64,000 nt of DNA from JAMXLO01 sp963726125. Its GTDB lineage: Bacteria > Pseudomonadota > Alphaproteobacteria > Acetobacterales > Acetobacteraceae. The notes under the pieces are model-generated. The model saw nothing but the letters and a program-made list of their open reading frames with translations, was not told the origin of the DNA and did not search any database. The stretch covers positions 256,704 through 320,703 of the forward strand of contig CAVSBG010000021.1 in the NCBI GenBank assembly GCA_963726125.1. Direction: 5' to 3'. Every line of letters begins with the position of its first letter. The stretch's first letter is position 1. Below are positions 25,610 to 34,537 of this stretch, in pieces. Position numbers and translations under genes: made by a program.

Positions 25610-27889
25610 ATGTCGGCTACCGGCGCCGCCCTGCTGGAGCGTCTTCAATCGGTCGAACGGCCGGGCGATTTCTGCACCGGCGGCCTGCGGACCATCTTCA
25701 TGCCGGCGATCGACGTGGCTGGCGTGGGTCGGATCGCCTTGCCTTTGCTGCCAGCGCAGGCGGAGGCGCTGGTCGCAATCGCCGAGGCCGCGCCTTACGG
25801 ACGCGGCGCGGACACGATCGTTGACAGCAGCGTTCGCAAGACCTGGCAGATCGATCCAGGCAAGGTCCAGATCGGTGGTCGCCAATGGGACAGGACGCTG
25901 GCCGATCTTGTTGCCGATGTGGCGAGTGGGCTCGGTGTGACGGAACCGGTAGCGGCTGATTTCTACAAGCTGCTGATCTACGATGCGGGAAGCTTCTTCG
26001 TGGGACACCGGGACACCGAAAAGGTCCCCGGCATGTTCGCGACGCTGGTGATCATGCTGCCGTCGGAACACGAAGGCGGGGACCTGATCGCGCGGCATCT
26101 CGGCCGCGAGGTTACGTTCGACCAGCATCCGCGCGATCCATCGGACATCGCATATGCGGCATTCTATGCAGATTGCGTGCATGAAGTTCGTCCCGTGGCC
26201 TCCGGGTATCGCGCGACGCTGGTGTATAGTTTGCGCCTGGTTGACTCGCGGCTTGGGCCGAGCGCGCCCGACTATCGCTCCGAGCAGGATCGCGTGGCGG
26301 CGCTACTGCGCCGATGGGCCGACGCCGAGGATGAACCGGACAAGCTCATACTGCCGTTGGAGCATGCCTACACGCCGGCCGAGCTGTCATTTGGTTCGTT
26401 GAAGGGAGCCGACGCCGGCATCGCGTCCGTGCTGGTCAAGGCGGCTGCGGAGGCTGATTGCGATCTGCATCTGGTCCTGGTGTCAATCGAGGAGAGCGGG
26501 AGCGCCTATGCCACGGGCGGCGGTTATCGCCGGCGGGGTTGGGGCCGCTCCAACGACGATGACGATGACGATGACGATGAGTTTGAGGTCATCGACATGG
26601 ACGAGCGCGCGTTGACCCTGACGGAATGGCGACGACCCGACGGTGCCGCTGCCGGGTTCAACGACTTTCCATTCGAGGAGGAGGAGCTGTGTCCGCCCGA
26701 TGCGTTCGATGACCTGACCCCGGATGAGCAGCATTTCCAGGAGGCCAGTGGCAACGAAGGCGCCTCGTTCGAACGGACCTATCGCCGCGCCGGCCTAGTG
26801 CTGTGGCCGCACGCACGGCGACTGGCAGTGCTGAATCAGGCAGGTCTCGGGACCACGCTGCCGTATCTCGACGATCTGACGGGGCGCTGGGAGGCGGGCG
26901 GTGCAAGCGCCGAATCGCCACTCTGGCGGGAAGCCGGCACACTCTCGGAACACATGCTGCTGTCGTGGCCTCAGCAGACATGGCGCCGCTCGGAAACCGG
27001 TAGCGATCCGGCGCGGATGCTGGAGCTGCAAGCGCGGCTGGGCAACACCGGGCGGATCGAGGCGTTCCTCGCGGAGCAATCGGCGCAAGGGAATTACGCA
27101 GCGCAGGACAACGCGGCGATCGTCCGTGCCGCCGCGCTGCTGCCCCCCGCGCTCGCCACGGATCTGCTGGTTCGCATCCTCAGGCGCAACACGGTGGGAC
27201 AGGTCGGCGCGTGCGGCAAGCTCGTGCTGCTGTGCGTGTCGGCGCCGTCTGGTCCGGTGGGTGATGCGGCGAAGCTGGGCGCAGCTTTGCTTGACGGTAT
27301 TCCGGGGGATCCGGCGAGATTCGCTGGACTGGAGACCTGGCAACGCCCCACACCGCCAAAGCCGGACGCCGTGGTCGATGTGCTGAGCGCTGTGAGCCTC
27401 GTCGATGTCGGACTGGCGATGCGCACGGTCGAATACCTGCTGACGTGGCCCAAGACTTATGATCTGGATACGGTTCTGGTGCCGGCAGCACTGAGTTTCA
27501 TGGCGAAAGCGGAGAGCTTGGCGTGGCCGGCGGTTACGCGACTTCGCAATGCCTGCCTGGAACATTTGGGGGCGCGCATCGCGTTGGAGCTGGCGGCGCC
27601 TCTCGATTGGAAAAGGCCCAATCCGGTGACATGCGGCTGCGATGACTGCCGGGATCTTGGTGCGTTCCTGACCGATCCCGGCCAAAGGCAGTGGCGGCTG
27701 AGGGCCATCCAGCATCGTCGATCGCACGTTGAGGGCAGCGTTCGAACGGTGCCATGCGACGTGGATTTGACGACCGAAAAGCGTGGCAGCCCGCATACCC
27801 TGATCGCGACCAAAAACCAGGCGAGCTACGAGCGTCGCGTTAAGCAGCGGCGGCAGGACCTGGAGCACGCGGCGGCGTTGGCGCGGTGA
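25610..27889 (+). CDS. large protein with an N-terminal 2OG-Fe(II) oxygenase domain
   Basis: About 759 residues from the ATG at 25610 (a longer start at 25586 is open). Residues of about 85-210 form a prolyl-4-hydroxylase-like double-stranded helix: Tyr in DFYKLLIYDAGSFF, the facial triad His133-x-Asp135 in VGHRDTEKVPG and His191 in CVHEVRPV, and the 2-oxoglutarate Arg201 in GYRATLVY. A run of eight Asp (316-323, encoded by alternating GAC/GAT at 26555-26578) separates it from a helical C-terminal part of unknown type, which contains CGCDDCRDLGAFL near the end (a possible Zn site). Usual P4H-like proteins are 200-250 residues, so two thirds of this protein is novel. The stop overlaps the GTG of the next gene. 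Confidence 0.8.
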   Translation: MSATGAALLERLQSVERPGDFCTGGLRTIFMPAIDVAGVGRIALPLLPAQAEALVAIAEAAPYGRGADTIVDSSVRKTWQIDPGKVQIGGRQWDRTLADLVADVASGLGVTEPVAADFYKLLIYDAGSFFVGHRDTEKVPGMFATLVIMLPSEHEGGDLIARHLGREVTFDQHPRDPSDIAYAAFYADCVHEVRPVASGYRATLVYSLRLVDSRLGPSAPDYRSEQDRVAALLRRWADAEDEPDKLILPLEHAYTPAELSFGSLKGADAGIASVLVKAAAEADCDLHLVLVSIEESGSAYATGGGYRRRGWGRSNDDDDDDDDEFEVIDMDERALTLTEWRRPDGAAAGFNDFPFEEEELCPPDAFDDLTPDEQHFQEASGNEGASFERTYRRAGLVLWPHARRLAVLNQAGLGTTLPYLDDLTGRWEAGGASAESPLWREAGTLSEHMLLSWPQQTWRRSETGSDPARMLELQARLGNTGRIEAFLAEQSAQGNYAAQDNAAIVRAAALLPPALATDLLVRILRRNTVGQVGACGKLVLLCVSAPSGPVGDAAKLGAALLDGIPGDPARFAGLETWQRPTPPKPDAVVDVLSAVSLVDVGLAMRTVEYLLTWPKTYDLDTVLVPAALSFMAKAESLAWPAVTRLRNACLEHLGARIALELAAPLDWKRPNPVTCGCDDCRDLGAFLTDPGQRQWRLRAIQHRRSHVEGSVRTVPCDVDLTTEKRGSPHTLIATKNQASYERRVKQRRQDLEHAAALAR

Positions 27890-28602
27890 ACAAGTCAAAT
27901 CGAGCCAGGCTTGTCGAACGGGTCATCAGAGCAGCGGAGGCCGCTCTCGCACCTCAGGCGTATGTCAGCTGCATCGATGTGCTTGTCGGCATCGGATGGC
28001 TGGACGTGACCGCGTTGCAGCGCTGGCGGCAGGGCCAGATCGATTGCCTCGAGAGCGCGGTGCAGACCAATCCGCCGCGCATTTCCGAGGCTATGAAGCT
28101 GTTCCGCACATGGGCGCGCGAGAACGGATTGCGCCCGAGCGAGACCCAGTATGTGGCACGCACGCCGCAGCGGCAGACACTGCGATTCAGCGAGAGCGGC
28201 GATCATACGATCGAGCAACTCTATCGGACGCATTGGGTGTCGCCGGCACTTTCCGAGCAGAAGCGCGAGCGGCTGGAGGAGAAGGCCAATCGCGCCCCGG
28301 AACTCGTGGTGGTGCAGGCACTGCATGAGTGGACCTGTCATCGGTGCGGTGGGACGGGTGGTCTCCTGATCATGGAGACGCCCGGTCCGGCGTGCCTGAG
28401 CTGTGTCGGGTTGGGCGATCTGGAATTCCTGGGCGCTGGGGACGCGCTGCTGACACGACGAGCGAAGGCGAAGAGCGCGAGGCACGCGGTCGTGGTGCGC
28501 TTCAGCAAGAGCCGGAAGCGCTATGAACGGCAGGGATTGCTGGTTGAGCCGCAGGCGTTGGCTGATGCGGCTGGGGAACTGGGGAAGCGGCTGGACGCGT
28601 GA
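27886..28602 (+). CDS. uncharacterised protein with a CxxCxG zinc-ribbon-like centre
   Basis: A 238-residue soluble protein whose GTG start overlaps the oxygenase stop (GTGA), so the pair is translationally coupled. The N-terminal half is helical (RLVERVIRAAEAALAPQAYV, VLVGIGWLDVTALQRWRQGQ). At about residues 148-172 is WTCHRCGGTGGLLIMETPGP followed by ACLSC, a four-Cys zinc ribbon. The C-terminal part is basic with a repeated Arg/Lys pattern (RRAKAKSARHAVVVRFSKS, RKRYERQGLLVEPQAL), which could contact nucleic acid. I do not recognise a named family. The coupling suggests a partner or substrate of the oxygenase. Confidence 0.72.
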   Translation: MNKSNRARLVERVIRAAEAALAPQAYVSCIDVLVGIGWLDVTALQRWRQGQIDCLESAVQTNPPRISEAMKLFRTWARENGLRPSETQYVARTPQRQTLRFSESGDHTIEQLYRTHWVSPALSEQKRERLEEKANRAPELVVVQALHEWTCHRCGGTGGLLIMETPGPACLSCVGLGDLEFLGAGDALLTRRAKAKSARHAVVVRFSKSRKRYERQGLLVEPQALADAAGELGKRLDA

Positions 28603-28718
28603 GGCGCGGTGTTACGGCAGGTTGAGATTGCGGAAACTCTGCTTGTCGTCAAACCCGTCATCTGTTCAAGTCCGGCGCCCTGCGGGCGCGTAGGCTGGTG
28701 CAAACAGGAGGAGATGGC

Positions 28719-29372
28719 GTGAACGGAGAAAACCTGGCCTTCATCAGCCACACGCGGCGCTATCTGGAGCACAAGGCAATCGTCTGCTACGGCGCCACGA
28801 AAGGTACTGCTCAGAAAGACGACATCAACCGGATCAACGGCAACACATTGGGAGTGACGCAGGAATTTGCGCCGACCGTCGAGTTCGACCTGGTAAGGGC
28901 GCCTGGCGGATACGTGGACCTGAAGATACTGGGCGCTGTCGGCACCTATGGCGCAACAACGCGAACTGGCCGGCCAATCGTCGGCAACTACATTCCGTAT
29001 CTCGGCCAGAAGGACGCCAATCCGCACAGCACCCACTTCGGCCGGGTCAATCTGAGCAACGTCACCTCCAACTTCGTGTTCACGTTCAGCTTCACCGGCT
29101 GCAACTTCGTGGTGACGCGGGAGAATGGCGACGTCTATGTTTATCACGAGCCCACCGCCGATTGCTGGACCGCCTCGGTCGCGCAACGCTATCCCGGTGC
29201 CACCATCATCCATCAAAAAGTTGGTCCGGCTTACGACGACACGCATGTCGGCGGCTTCGGTTGCCTGGCGCGTGACAAGGCGGTGGCCAACCGCTGGCAC
29301 ATTTATGCCCAGTCGCCCAACGGCATCAAAATGGCCGCCAACCGGCTGACCTCCGCAACAGTCGATGTGTAG
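28719..29372 (+). CDS. hypothetical protein, no recognised family
   Basis: A 217-residue frame from GTG 28719, chosen because AGGAGG lies 8 bp upstream. No signal peptide or membrane segment. Composition is rich in Thr, Asn, Gly, Tyr and aromatic residues, with beta-like alternation (FAPTVEFDLVRAPGGYVDLK, SNFVFTFSFTGCNFVVTREN, GDVYVYHEP). This suggests a compact beta protein. It is monocistronic: 116 bp from the previous gene and followed by a gap of 649 bp. Some secreted effectors or lectin-like proteins have this look, but nothing specific can be claimed. Confidence 0.6.
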   Translation: MNGENLAFISHTRRYLEHKAIVCYGATKGTAQKDDINRINGNTLGVTQEFAPTVEFDLVRAPGGYVDLKILGAVGTYGATTRTGRPIVGNYIPYLGQKDANPHSTHFGRVNLSNVTSNFVFTFSFTGCNFVVTRENGDVYVYHEPTADCWTASVAQRYPGATIIHQKVGPAYDDTHVGGFGCLARDKAVANRWHIYAQSPNGIKMAANRLTSATVDV

Positions 29373-30021
29373 CGATCGGGGGTGAGCGTGGCTCTGTGGC
29401 GCGATGCTCCAGTGACCACGGCTCCAGCATAGCAATATCGAAAATGATGTACTACCGCAGGGGAATCGCTTGAAGCCGCCGTTGCTTTCCGACAGTCGGG
29501 GAAACATGTGCTGTCCGCAGTCCAGGAAGAATTTTAACACGGAGTAAGAAGGCGAGGACGTCGAGGCCACGGAGTAAGGGTTCAAGGCGCTTCGCGCGAA
29601 GCGCAATTTGCATTCTGCTCCGTGGCCCTCCACGTCCTCCCTGCTTCCTCGGTGCTGAAAACCTTACGCGACGTCCAACCGCACGGCCGCCGCGACGCAA
29701 GACCAAGGGCGGACCGGTCCGATCGCACGCCGTCGCAATCCAAGCGATTGTCCTGTGTACTACCGGCGTGGGGCCTGACTGGGCCATTCCCCTTGGATGG
29801 TCGCTGTCTGGGGTTGCATTGTTCGCAGTTTGGTGCGGCGGACGATGGCCGGGTCGGGGCCGGCCGGGGACGGGCCATGTCGGCGGTGGCGGGCGATGGC
29901 CGGGTCAGGGCTTGGCCCTGATGACGGTGGCGGTCGCCGTGCCGACGGGGGCCATGTTCGCGGTTCCGCTGCCGTGATGGGCCGCGCCGGCCGTGACGGT
30001 GCTGACGAGCCGCGCAGTACG
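29373..30021. other. 649 bp without a gene; contains inverted-repeat element
   Basis: No supported coding frame. The centre holds the nested palindrome at 29532-29661. From about 29840 to 29930 there are degenerate copies of ATGGCCGGGTC / GGCCATG that resemble the type B hairpin at 35071-35093. The downstream aap operon ends at 30022 on the minus strand. Confidence 0.5.
29532..29661. repeat. MITE-like nested inverted repeat (CACGGAG family)
   Basis: Left arm 29532-29577 (with AACACGGAGTAAG, GAGGACGTCGAGGCCACGGA) and right arm 29618-29661 are imperfect reverse complements over about 40 bp. The 40 bp centre contains a perfect 18 bp palindrome GCGCTTCGCGCGAAGCGC at 29587-29604. The plan matches the element at 20494-20614. 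Confidence 0.65.
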
Positions 30022-30813
30022 TCAATGACCGCGTAGGATCTGGCCCAGGAACAGCTTCAGCCGATCGGTCTGCGGATCCTCGAACATGCGCGTGGGCGTG
30101 CCGCTTTCGACGATCTCGCCGCGGTCCATGAACACCACACGGTCGGCGACCTGACGCGCGAAGCCCATTTCATGGGTGACGCAAACCATGGTCATGCCGT
30201 CCTCGGCGAGCTCGACCATGGTATCCAGCACTTCCTTGATCATTTCGGGATCGAGTGCGGAGGTTGGTTCGTCGAACAGCATGATCTTCGGGCGCATGCA
30301 CAGCGCGCGGGCGATCGCGACACGCTGCTGCTGGCCGCCGGATAGTTGCCCCGGATACTTCTTCGCCTGCTCCGGGATCTTCACGCGGCTGAGGTAGCTC
30401 ATGGCTAGATCCTCGGCCTCGGCGCGCGGCATCTTGCGCACCCATATCGGCGCCAGCGTGCAGTTCTCCAATATCGTCAGGTGGGGAAACAGGTTGAACG
30501 ACTGGAACACCATGCCGACCTCGCGGCGGATCGTGTCCAACGCACGCAGGTCGTCGGTCAGCTCGGTGCCGTCGACGATGATGCGGCCTTCCTGGTGCAC
30601 CTCCAGGCGATTGATGCAGCGGATCATGGTGGACTTGCCGGAGCCCGACGGGCCGCACACCACCACACGCTCCTTTTCGGCGACCGCCATCGACACGTCG
30701 CGCAGCACGTGCAGCGTCCCGTACCACTTGTTGACCTTGTCGAGCAGGATGGCCGGTGGCGCGTCGTCGACGGCCATGTGAGCGACGGCGTGATCGGGCA
30801 TGATTTGGCTCAT
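30022..30813 (-). CDS. aapP: general L-amino acid ABC transporter, ATP-binding protein
   Basis: A 263-residue ABC ATPase with Walker A GPSGSGKST, signature LSGGQQQRVAIARAL, Walker B IMLFDEPTSALDPE, and the switch His in MVCVTHEMGFARQVAD. It belongs to the GlnQ/AapP polar amino-acid subfamily. It drives import together with the two permeases and the binding protein upstream (transcription order aapJ-aapQ-aapM-aapP on the minus strand). The 14 bp gap to aapM supports one operon. Confidence 0.92.
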   Translation of the reverse strand: MSQIMPDHAVAHMAVDDAPPAILLDKVNKWYGTLHVLRDVSMAVAEKERVVVCGPSGSGKSTMIRCINRLEVHQEGRIIVDGTELTDDLRALDTIRREVGMVFQSFNLFPHLTILENCTLAPIWVRKMPRAEAEDLAMSYLSRVKIPEQAKKYPGQLSGGQQQRVAIARALCMRPKIMLFDEPTSALDPEMIKEVLDTMVELAEDGMTMVCVTHEMGFARQVADRVVFMDRGEIVESGTPTRMFEDPQTDRLKLFLGQILRGH

Positions 30814-30827
30814 GGTGGCGTCCTTGC

Positions 30828-31974
30828 TCAGCGGCGATGGGCGCGACTGAGCTCTCGCTCCAGTCCGCGGCTGTATTTCGACATGGCGAGGCAGAAGGCG
30901 ATGTAGATCACCGCCAGCATCAGGTAGACCTCGGTGGAGAAGCTCTGCCAGGGCGGATCGGTGAGCGCGACCTTGCCCATCGCGAGCAGGTCGAACAGCC
31001 CGACGATGAGCACCAGCGAGGTGTCCTTGAAGAAGCCGATGAAGGTGTTGACCAGCGGCGGGATCACCAACCGCAATGCCTGCGGCAGGATGATGAAGCC
31101 GGTCTTCTTCCAGTAGCTGAGGCCGAGTGCATCCGCTGCCTCGGCCTGACCTTTTGGCAATGCCTGCAGGCCGCCACGCACCACCTCTGCCAGGTAGGCG
31201 CCGGAGAAGAGTATGACGGCGATCTGCGCGCGCAGCAGCTTATCGATGTTGACGCCCTCGGGCATGAACAGCGGGAACATCACGCTGGCCATGAACAGCA
31301 CGGCGATCAGCGGCACGCCGCGGATCAGCTCGACGTAGATCACGCAGATCACCTTGACGGCCGGCATGCTGGTGGAACGTCGCCCGAGCGCGACCAGGAC
31401 TGCCGAGCGGAAATCCGAAGGCCAGTCCGAACGTGGCGAGGATCAGCGTGAGCGGCAGGCCACCCCAGAAATCCTCGGTGACCAGCTGGAGACCGAACAC
31501 GCCGCCCCACATCAGCAAGCCGATGACCGCCAGCGTAGCGATCCAGATCAGTGCCAGCTCCTTGCGCCAGAATGCGCGGATGGCGGAGACGACGTAGAGC
31601 ATGATGAATAGCAAGACGCAGATCGCCGGGCGCCACTGCTCTTGATAGGGATAGCGGCCGAACAGGATCAGTCGGTATTTGTCGGCAACGATCGCCCAGC
31701 AGGCGCCGACGCCCTTGGCAAGCTGGCACGCACTGGTGTCGGCGACGCCCTGCGCGTTGTACGGCACGCTCCAGATCGCGTTCAGGAACGCCCAGGAGAC
31801 GAAGCTGATGACGATGCGCAGGATCAGGTAACCCAGCAGCAGCGTCACGGCGGTGGACAGCCATGAGCCGAACAGGTTGCGCCTGGCCCACGCCCAGGGT
31901 CCGGTGACCCCGGCCGGTGGGCGCTCGCGCGCGGCGGTGTAGCGAGCATCGGCGATGGCGGCGGACTGGCTCAT
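30828..31974 (-). CDS. aapM: general L-amino acid ABC transporter permease, apparent frameshift
   Basis: The first frame (from 31974) covers the long N-terminal part with membrane segments (VTLLLGYLILRIVISFVSWA, ICVLLFIMLYVVSAIRAFW, LIWIATLAVIGLLMWGGVFG) and reaches FGLAFGFPLG. At about 31401 the frame moves by +1, and the second frame supplies the continuing VLVALGRRSTSMPAVKVICV, the EAA-type loop (EAADALGLSYWKKTGFIILP, QALRLVIPPLVNTFIGFFKD) and last membrane segments. With one base removed the protein is 381 residues, as expected for AapM. Uncorrected, the first product lacks the BPD_transp_1 domain and would be inactive. Confidence 0.88.
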
Positions 31975-31977
31975 GGT

Positions 31978-33189
31978 TCAGCGCTCCACCAGCGCGATGC
32001 GCGCGTTGTACCAGTTCATGAACAGGCTGATCGACAGGCTGATCGTGAGATAGACCGCCATGATGTAGGCGATGCCCTCGATTGCCTGGCCGGTCTGGTT
32101 CATCGTTGTATTGGCGATCGACACCACATCCTGGAAGCCGATGGCGATCGCGAGCGAGCTGTTCTTGGTCAGGTTCAGGTACTGGCTGGTCATCGGCGGC
32201 ACGATGACCCGCAGGGCCTGGGGCAACACCACCTGGCGCATCACGGCGCCTCTACGAAGGCCAAGCGCTCCAGCGGCTTCCCATTGGCCGAGCGGCACGG
32301 CCTGGATGCCGGATCGCACGATCTCGGCGATATAGGCGGCTGTATAGACGACCAGGCCGATCAGCAGGGCGAAGTATTCCGGGCTGACGGAACCGCCGCC
32401 CTGGAAGTTGAAGCCGTGCAATTGGGGCACTTCGAGATCGAATGGCGCACCCATGGCGAAGCCGACGACGGCCGGGAATGCAATCAGACACACAAGCGCA
32501 ATCGGCCAGGTCCGCGGGCGCCGACCGGTTTCCTCCTGGCGGCGGTGAGCGACGCGACGCCAGGCAATTACACCGAAGATGCCCAGAATGAAGGCGGCGA
32601 GCACCCAGGTGTCGGCCGCGTGCCAGACAAGCTCCTCGAAACGTGCACCACGGTTGGTCAGGAACACGAGGTGGCCGATGTGCAGCGCGGCCTTCGGTGC
32701 TGGCAGCGTCTGCAGGACGGAGTACCAAAAGAAAAGTTGCAGGAGCACCGGAATGTCGCGGAGCGTTTCGACGTAGAAGGCGGTGAGCTTCGCCAGCAGG
32801 AAGTTGGTTGAGAGCCGCCCGATCCCGATCAGAGTGCCGAGGATGGTCGCCAACACGATGCCGATGACGGCGATCTGGAGCGTGTTCAGGATGCCGATGA
32901 TCAACGCGCGGCCATAGGTATCGACGGCCGGATTGTAGGGGATCATCGATTCGCCGATGGGAATACCGGCGACACGGTTGAGGAAGGCGAAGCCGGTGGC
33001 GATGTGGCGCGCGGCCAGGTTGCGATTGGTGTTGCCGATGAGGTACCAGGCGATCGCGACCACGATGCCGACGATGACGATCTGCCAGACGATGGCTCGG
33101 AAAAGTGGATCCGACCATGAGAAGCGGAGGTGCTTCTTCGGTGCGGCCCTTGCGCCCATCATCCGTGGGTCGGCGACAGTTCCGGCCAT
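31978..33189 (-). CDS. aapQ: general L-amino acid ABC transporter permease
   Basis: About 403 residues from the ATG complementing 33187-33189; a TTG four codons earlier is the alternative. Hydrophobic segments are at about 25-50, 90-120, 205-220, 235-255, 290-320 and 370-395. The EAA-type loop EAAGALGLRRGAVMRQVVLP, then QALRVIVPPMTSQYLNLTKN, is intact. The N-terminal region before the BPD_transp domain is long, as usual for AapQ. It lies 4 bp from aapM and 140 bp from aapJ; that gap has a strong hairpin. Confidence 0.9.
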   Translation of the reverse strand: MAGTVADPRMMGARAAPKKHLRFSWSDPLFRAIVWQIVIVGIVVAIAWYLIGNTNRNLAARHIATGFAFLNRVAGIPIGESMIPYNPAVDTYGRALIIGILNTLQIAVIGIVLATILGTLIGIGRLSTNFLLAKLTAFYVETLRDIPVLLQLFFWYSVLQTLPAPKAALHIGHLVFLTNRGARFEELVWHAADTWVLAAFILGIFGVIAWRRVAHRRQEETGRRPRTWPIALVCLIAFPAVVGFAMGAPFDLEVPQLHGFNFQGGGSVSPEYFALLIGLVVYTAAYIAEIVRSGIQAVPLGQWEAAGALGLRRGAVMRQVVLPQALRVIVPPMTSQYLNLTKNSSLAIAIGFQDVVSIANTTMNQTGQAIEGIAYIMAVYLTISLSISLFMNWYNARIALVER

Positions 33190-33300
33190 TGCTATGTCCA
33201 ACCCCTACTCAGCACATGGCGCCAGGCAAGCAAGTTCGAGGCCAGCGCCGGATGCGACTGTGCGGCAATCAGGCAGGACAGATCAACCAGTAACACGACG

Positions 33301-33333
33301 CCGGTGCGGCCGGACATGAGCCGGCCGCACCGG
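33301..33333 (-). promoter_or_regulatory. perfect 13 bp hairpin between aapJ and aapQ
   Basis: CCGGTGCGGCCGG (33301-33313) and CCGGCCGCACCGG (33321-33333) pair without a mismatch over a 7-base loop. It lies just after the aapJ stop (33341) in the direction of transcription, with no T-run. Such hairpins after binding-protein genes usually stabilise the upstream transcript or partly terminate, giving excess binding protein over membrane subunits. Confidence 0.7.
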
Positions 33334-33340
33334 GACGGCC

Positions 33341-34378
33341 TCAGCGTATCGGCGGCGCGTATTGCAGGCCGCCCTTGGTCCATACGTTGTTGATCCCGCG
33401 CGGCACGCCCATCGGGGTGATGTCGCGATCCCACATCTCGCCGAAATTGCCGACCTGCTTGATGACGTTGTAGGCCCACTTGTTGTCGACGCCGAGCGCC
33501 TTGCCCATGTCGCCCTCAACGCCGAGCAGGCGGCGAATGTCCGGGTCGGTGCTATTCAGCATCTCATCGACGTTCTTGCTGGTGACGCCTTTTTCCTCCG
33601 CCGTGACCATGGCGATGAATGTCCAGCGCACCAGGTCGAACCACTTGTCATCGCCCTTGCGCACCATGACGCCGAGCGGCTCCTTGCTGATGATGTCCGG
33701 GAGCAGCGTGAGTTCCGACGCCTTTGGCCCCTGGCTGAAGCGGAATGTCGCCAGCGCCGATGCGTCGGTCGAGTAGGCATCGCAGCGACCGGACAGGAAG
33801 GCGCCCTGGATTTCGGCGAGATCGGCGATCAGGATCGGTGTGAACTTCATGTTGTTCAACCGGTAGTAGTCGTTGATCGCCAGTTCCGTGCTGGTCCCCG
33901 GCTGCACGCAGATGGTGGCGCCGTCCATTTCCTTGGCGGATTTAACGCCGGAGGACGTCTTCACCAGGAAGCCGGTGCCATCGTAATAATTGACCCAGGC
34001 GAATTCGAGCCCGAGATTGCCTTCGCGGCCGAGCGTCCAGGTGGTGCTGCGCGACAGCAGGTCCACCTCGCCCGACTGCAGGGCGGTGAAGCGGTTCTGC
34101 GTCGTGGTTGGCACGAACTTGGTCTTGCTGGCATCGCCGAGGGCGGCGGCGGTGACGGCGCGGCAGGAGTCTGCGTCCAGGCCGCGCATGACGCCCTGGC
34201 TGTCCGGCAGGGAGAAGCCTGGCACGGTGCCGGCGGTGCCGCAGAGCACCTGACCGCGGCCCTTGGCGGCGTCCAGCGTGGCCGAACCGGAGCCTTGTGC
34301 CGCGGCTTGCGGCGAAGTGGCGGCAAGGCCCAGGCCGGCAGCGAGCGCAGCCAGGCCAGTAATCATCAAGCGTCGCAT
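33341..34378 (-). CDS. aapJ: general L-amino acid ABC transporter, periplasmic binding protein
   Basis: A 345-residue protein with a Sec signal peptide (MRRLMITGLAALAAGLGLAA, cleavage near AAAQG) and the SBP_bac_3 fold: GQVLCGTAGTVPGFSLPDSQ, the amino-acid-binding D-A-D-S-C-R-A, FTALQSGEVDLLSRSTTWTL, GTSTELAINDYYRLNN, AYSTDASALATF and LGVMVRKGDDKW. It captures amino acids in the periplasm for AapQMP. It is the first gene of the operon; the start is 160 bp from the divergent GFA-type gene, so promoters of both lie between 34379 and 34537. Confidence 0.92.
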   Translation of the reverse strand: MRRLMITGLAALAAGLGLAATSPQAAAQGSGSATLDAAKGRGQVLCGTAGTVPGFSLPDSQGVMRGLDADSCRAVTAAALGDASKTKFVPTTTQNRFTALQSGEVDLLSRSTTWTLGREGNLGLEFAWVNYYDGTGFLVKTSSGVKSAKEMDGATICVQPGTSTELAINDYYRLNNMKFTPILIADLAEIQGAFLSGRCDAYSTDASALATFRFSQGPKASELTLLPDIISKEPLGVMVRKGDDKWFDLVRWTFIAMVTAEEKGVTSKNVDEMLNSTDPDIRRLLGVEGDMGKALGVDNKWAYNVIKQVGNFGEMWDRDITPMGVPRGINNVWTKGGLQYAPPIR

Positions 34379-34537
34379 CGAGGCGATCTCCCTCTATTGT
34401 CGTCTGGTAACGGTGCTTGCCGCATAACCTTCATCGAATGCAAGGGGCGAGATCGTGGGCCGGTCGTTTGCAATGTGTTGCGCTTGTCGTTGCGGCCGTG
34501 GCAGCGTGCGGACCTCGGGAACAGAGGGAGACCGGTC

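Noticed and set aside
29797..30036. Short open frames over the GC-rich repeat before the aap operon
   Set aside because: Gly/Arg-rich translations follow from the degenerate ATGGCCGGGTC repeats; no start signal or family support.
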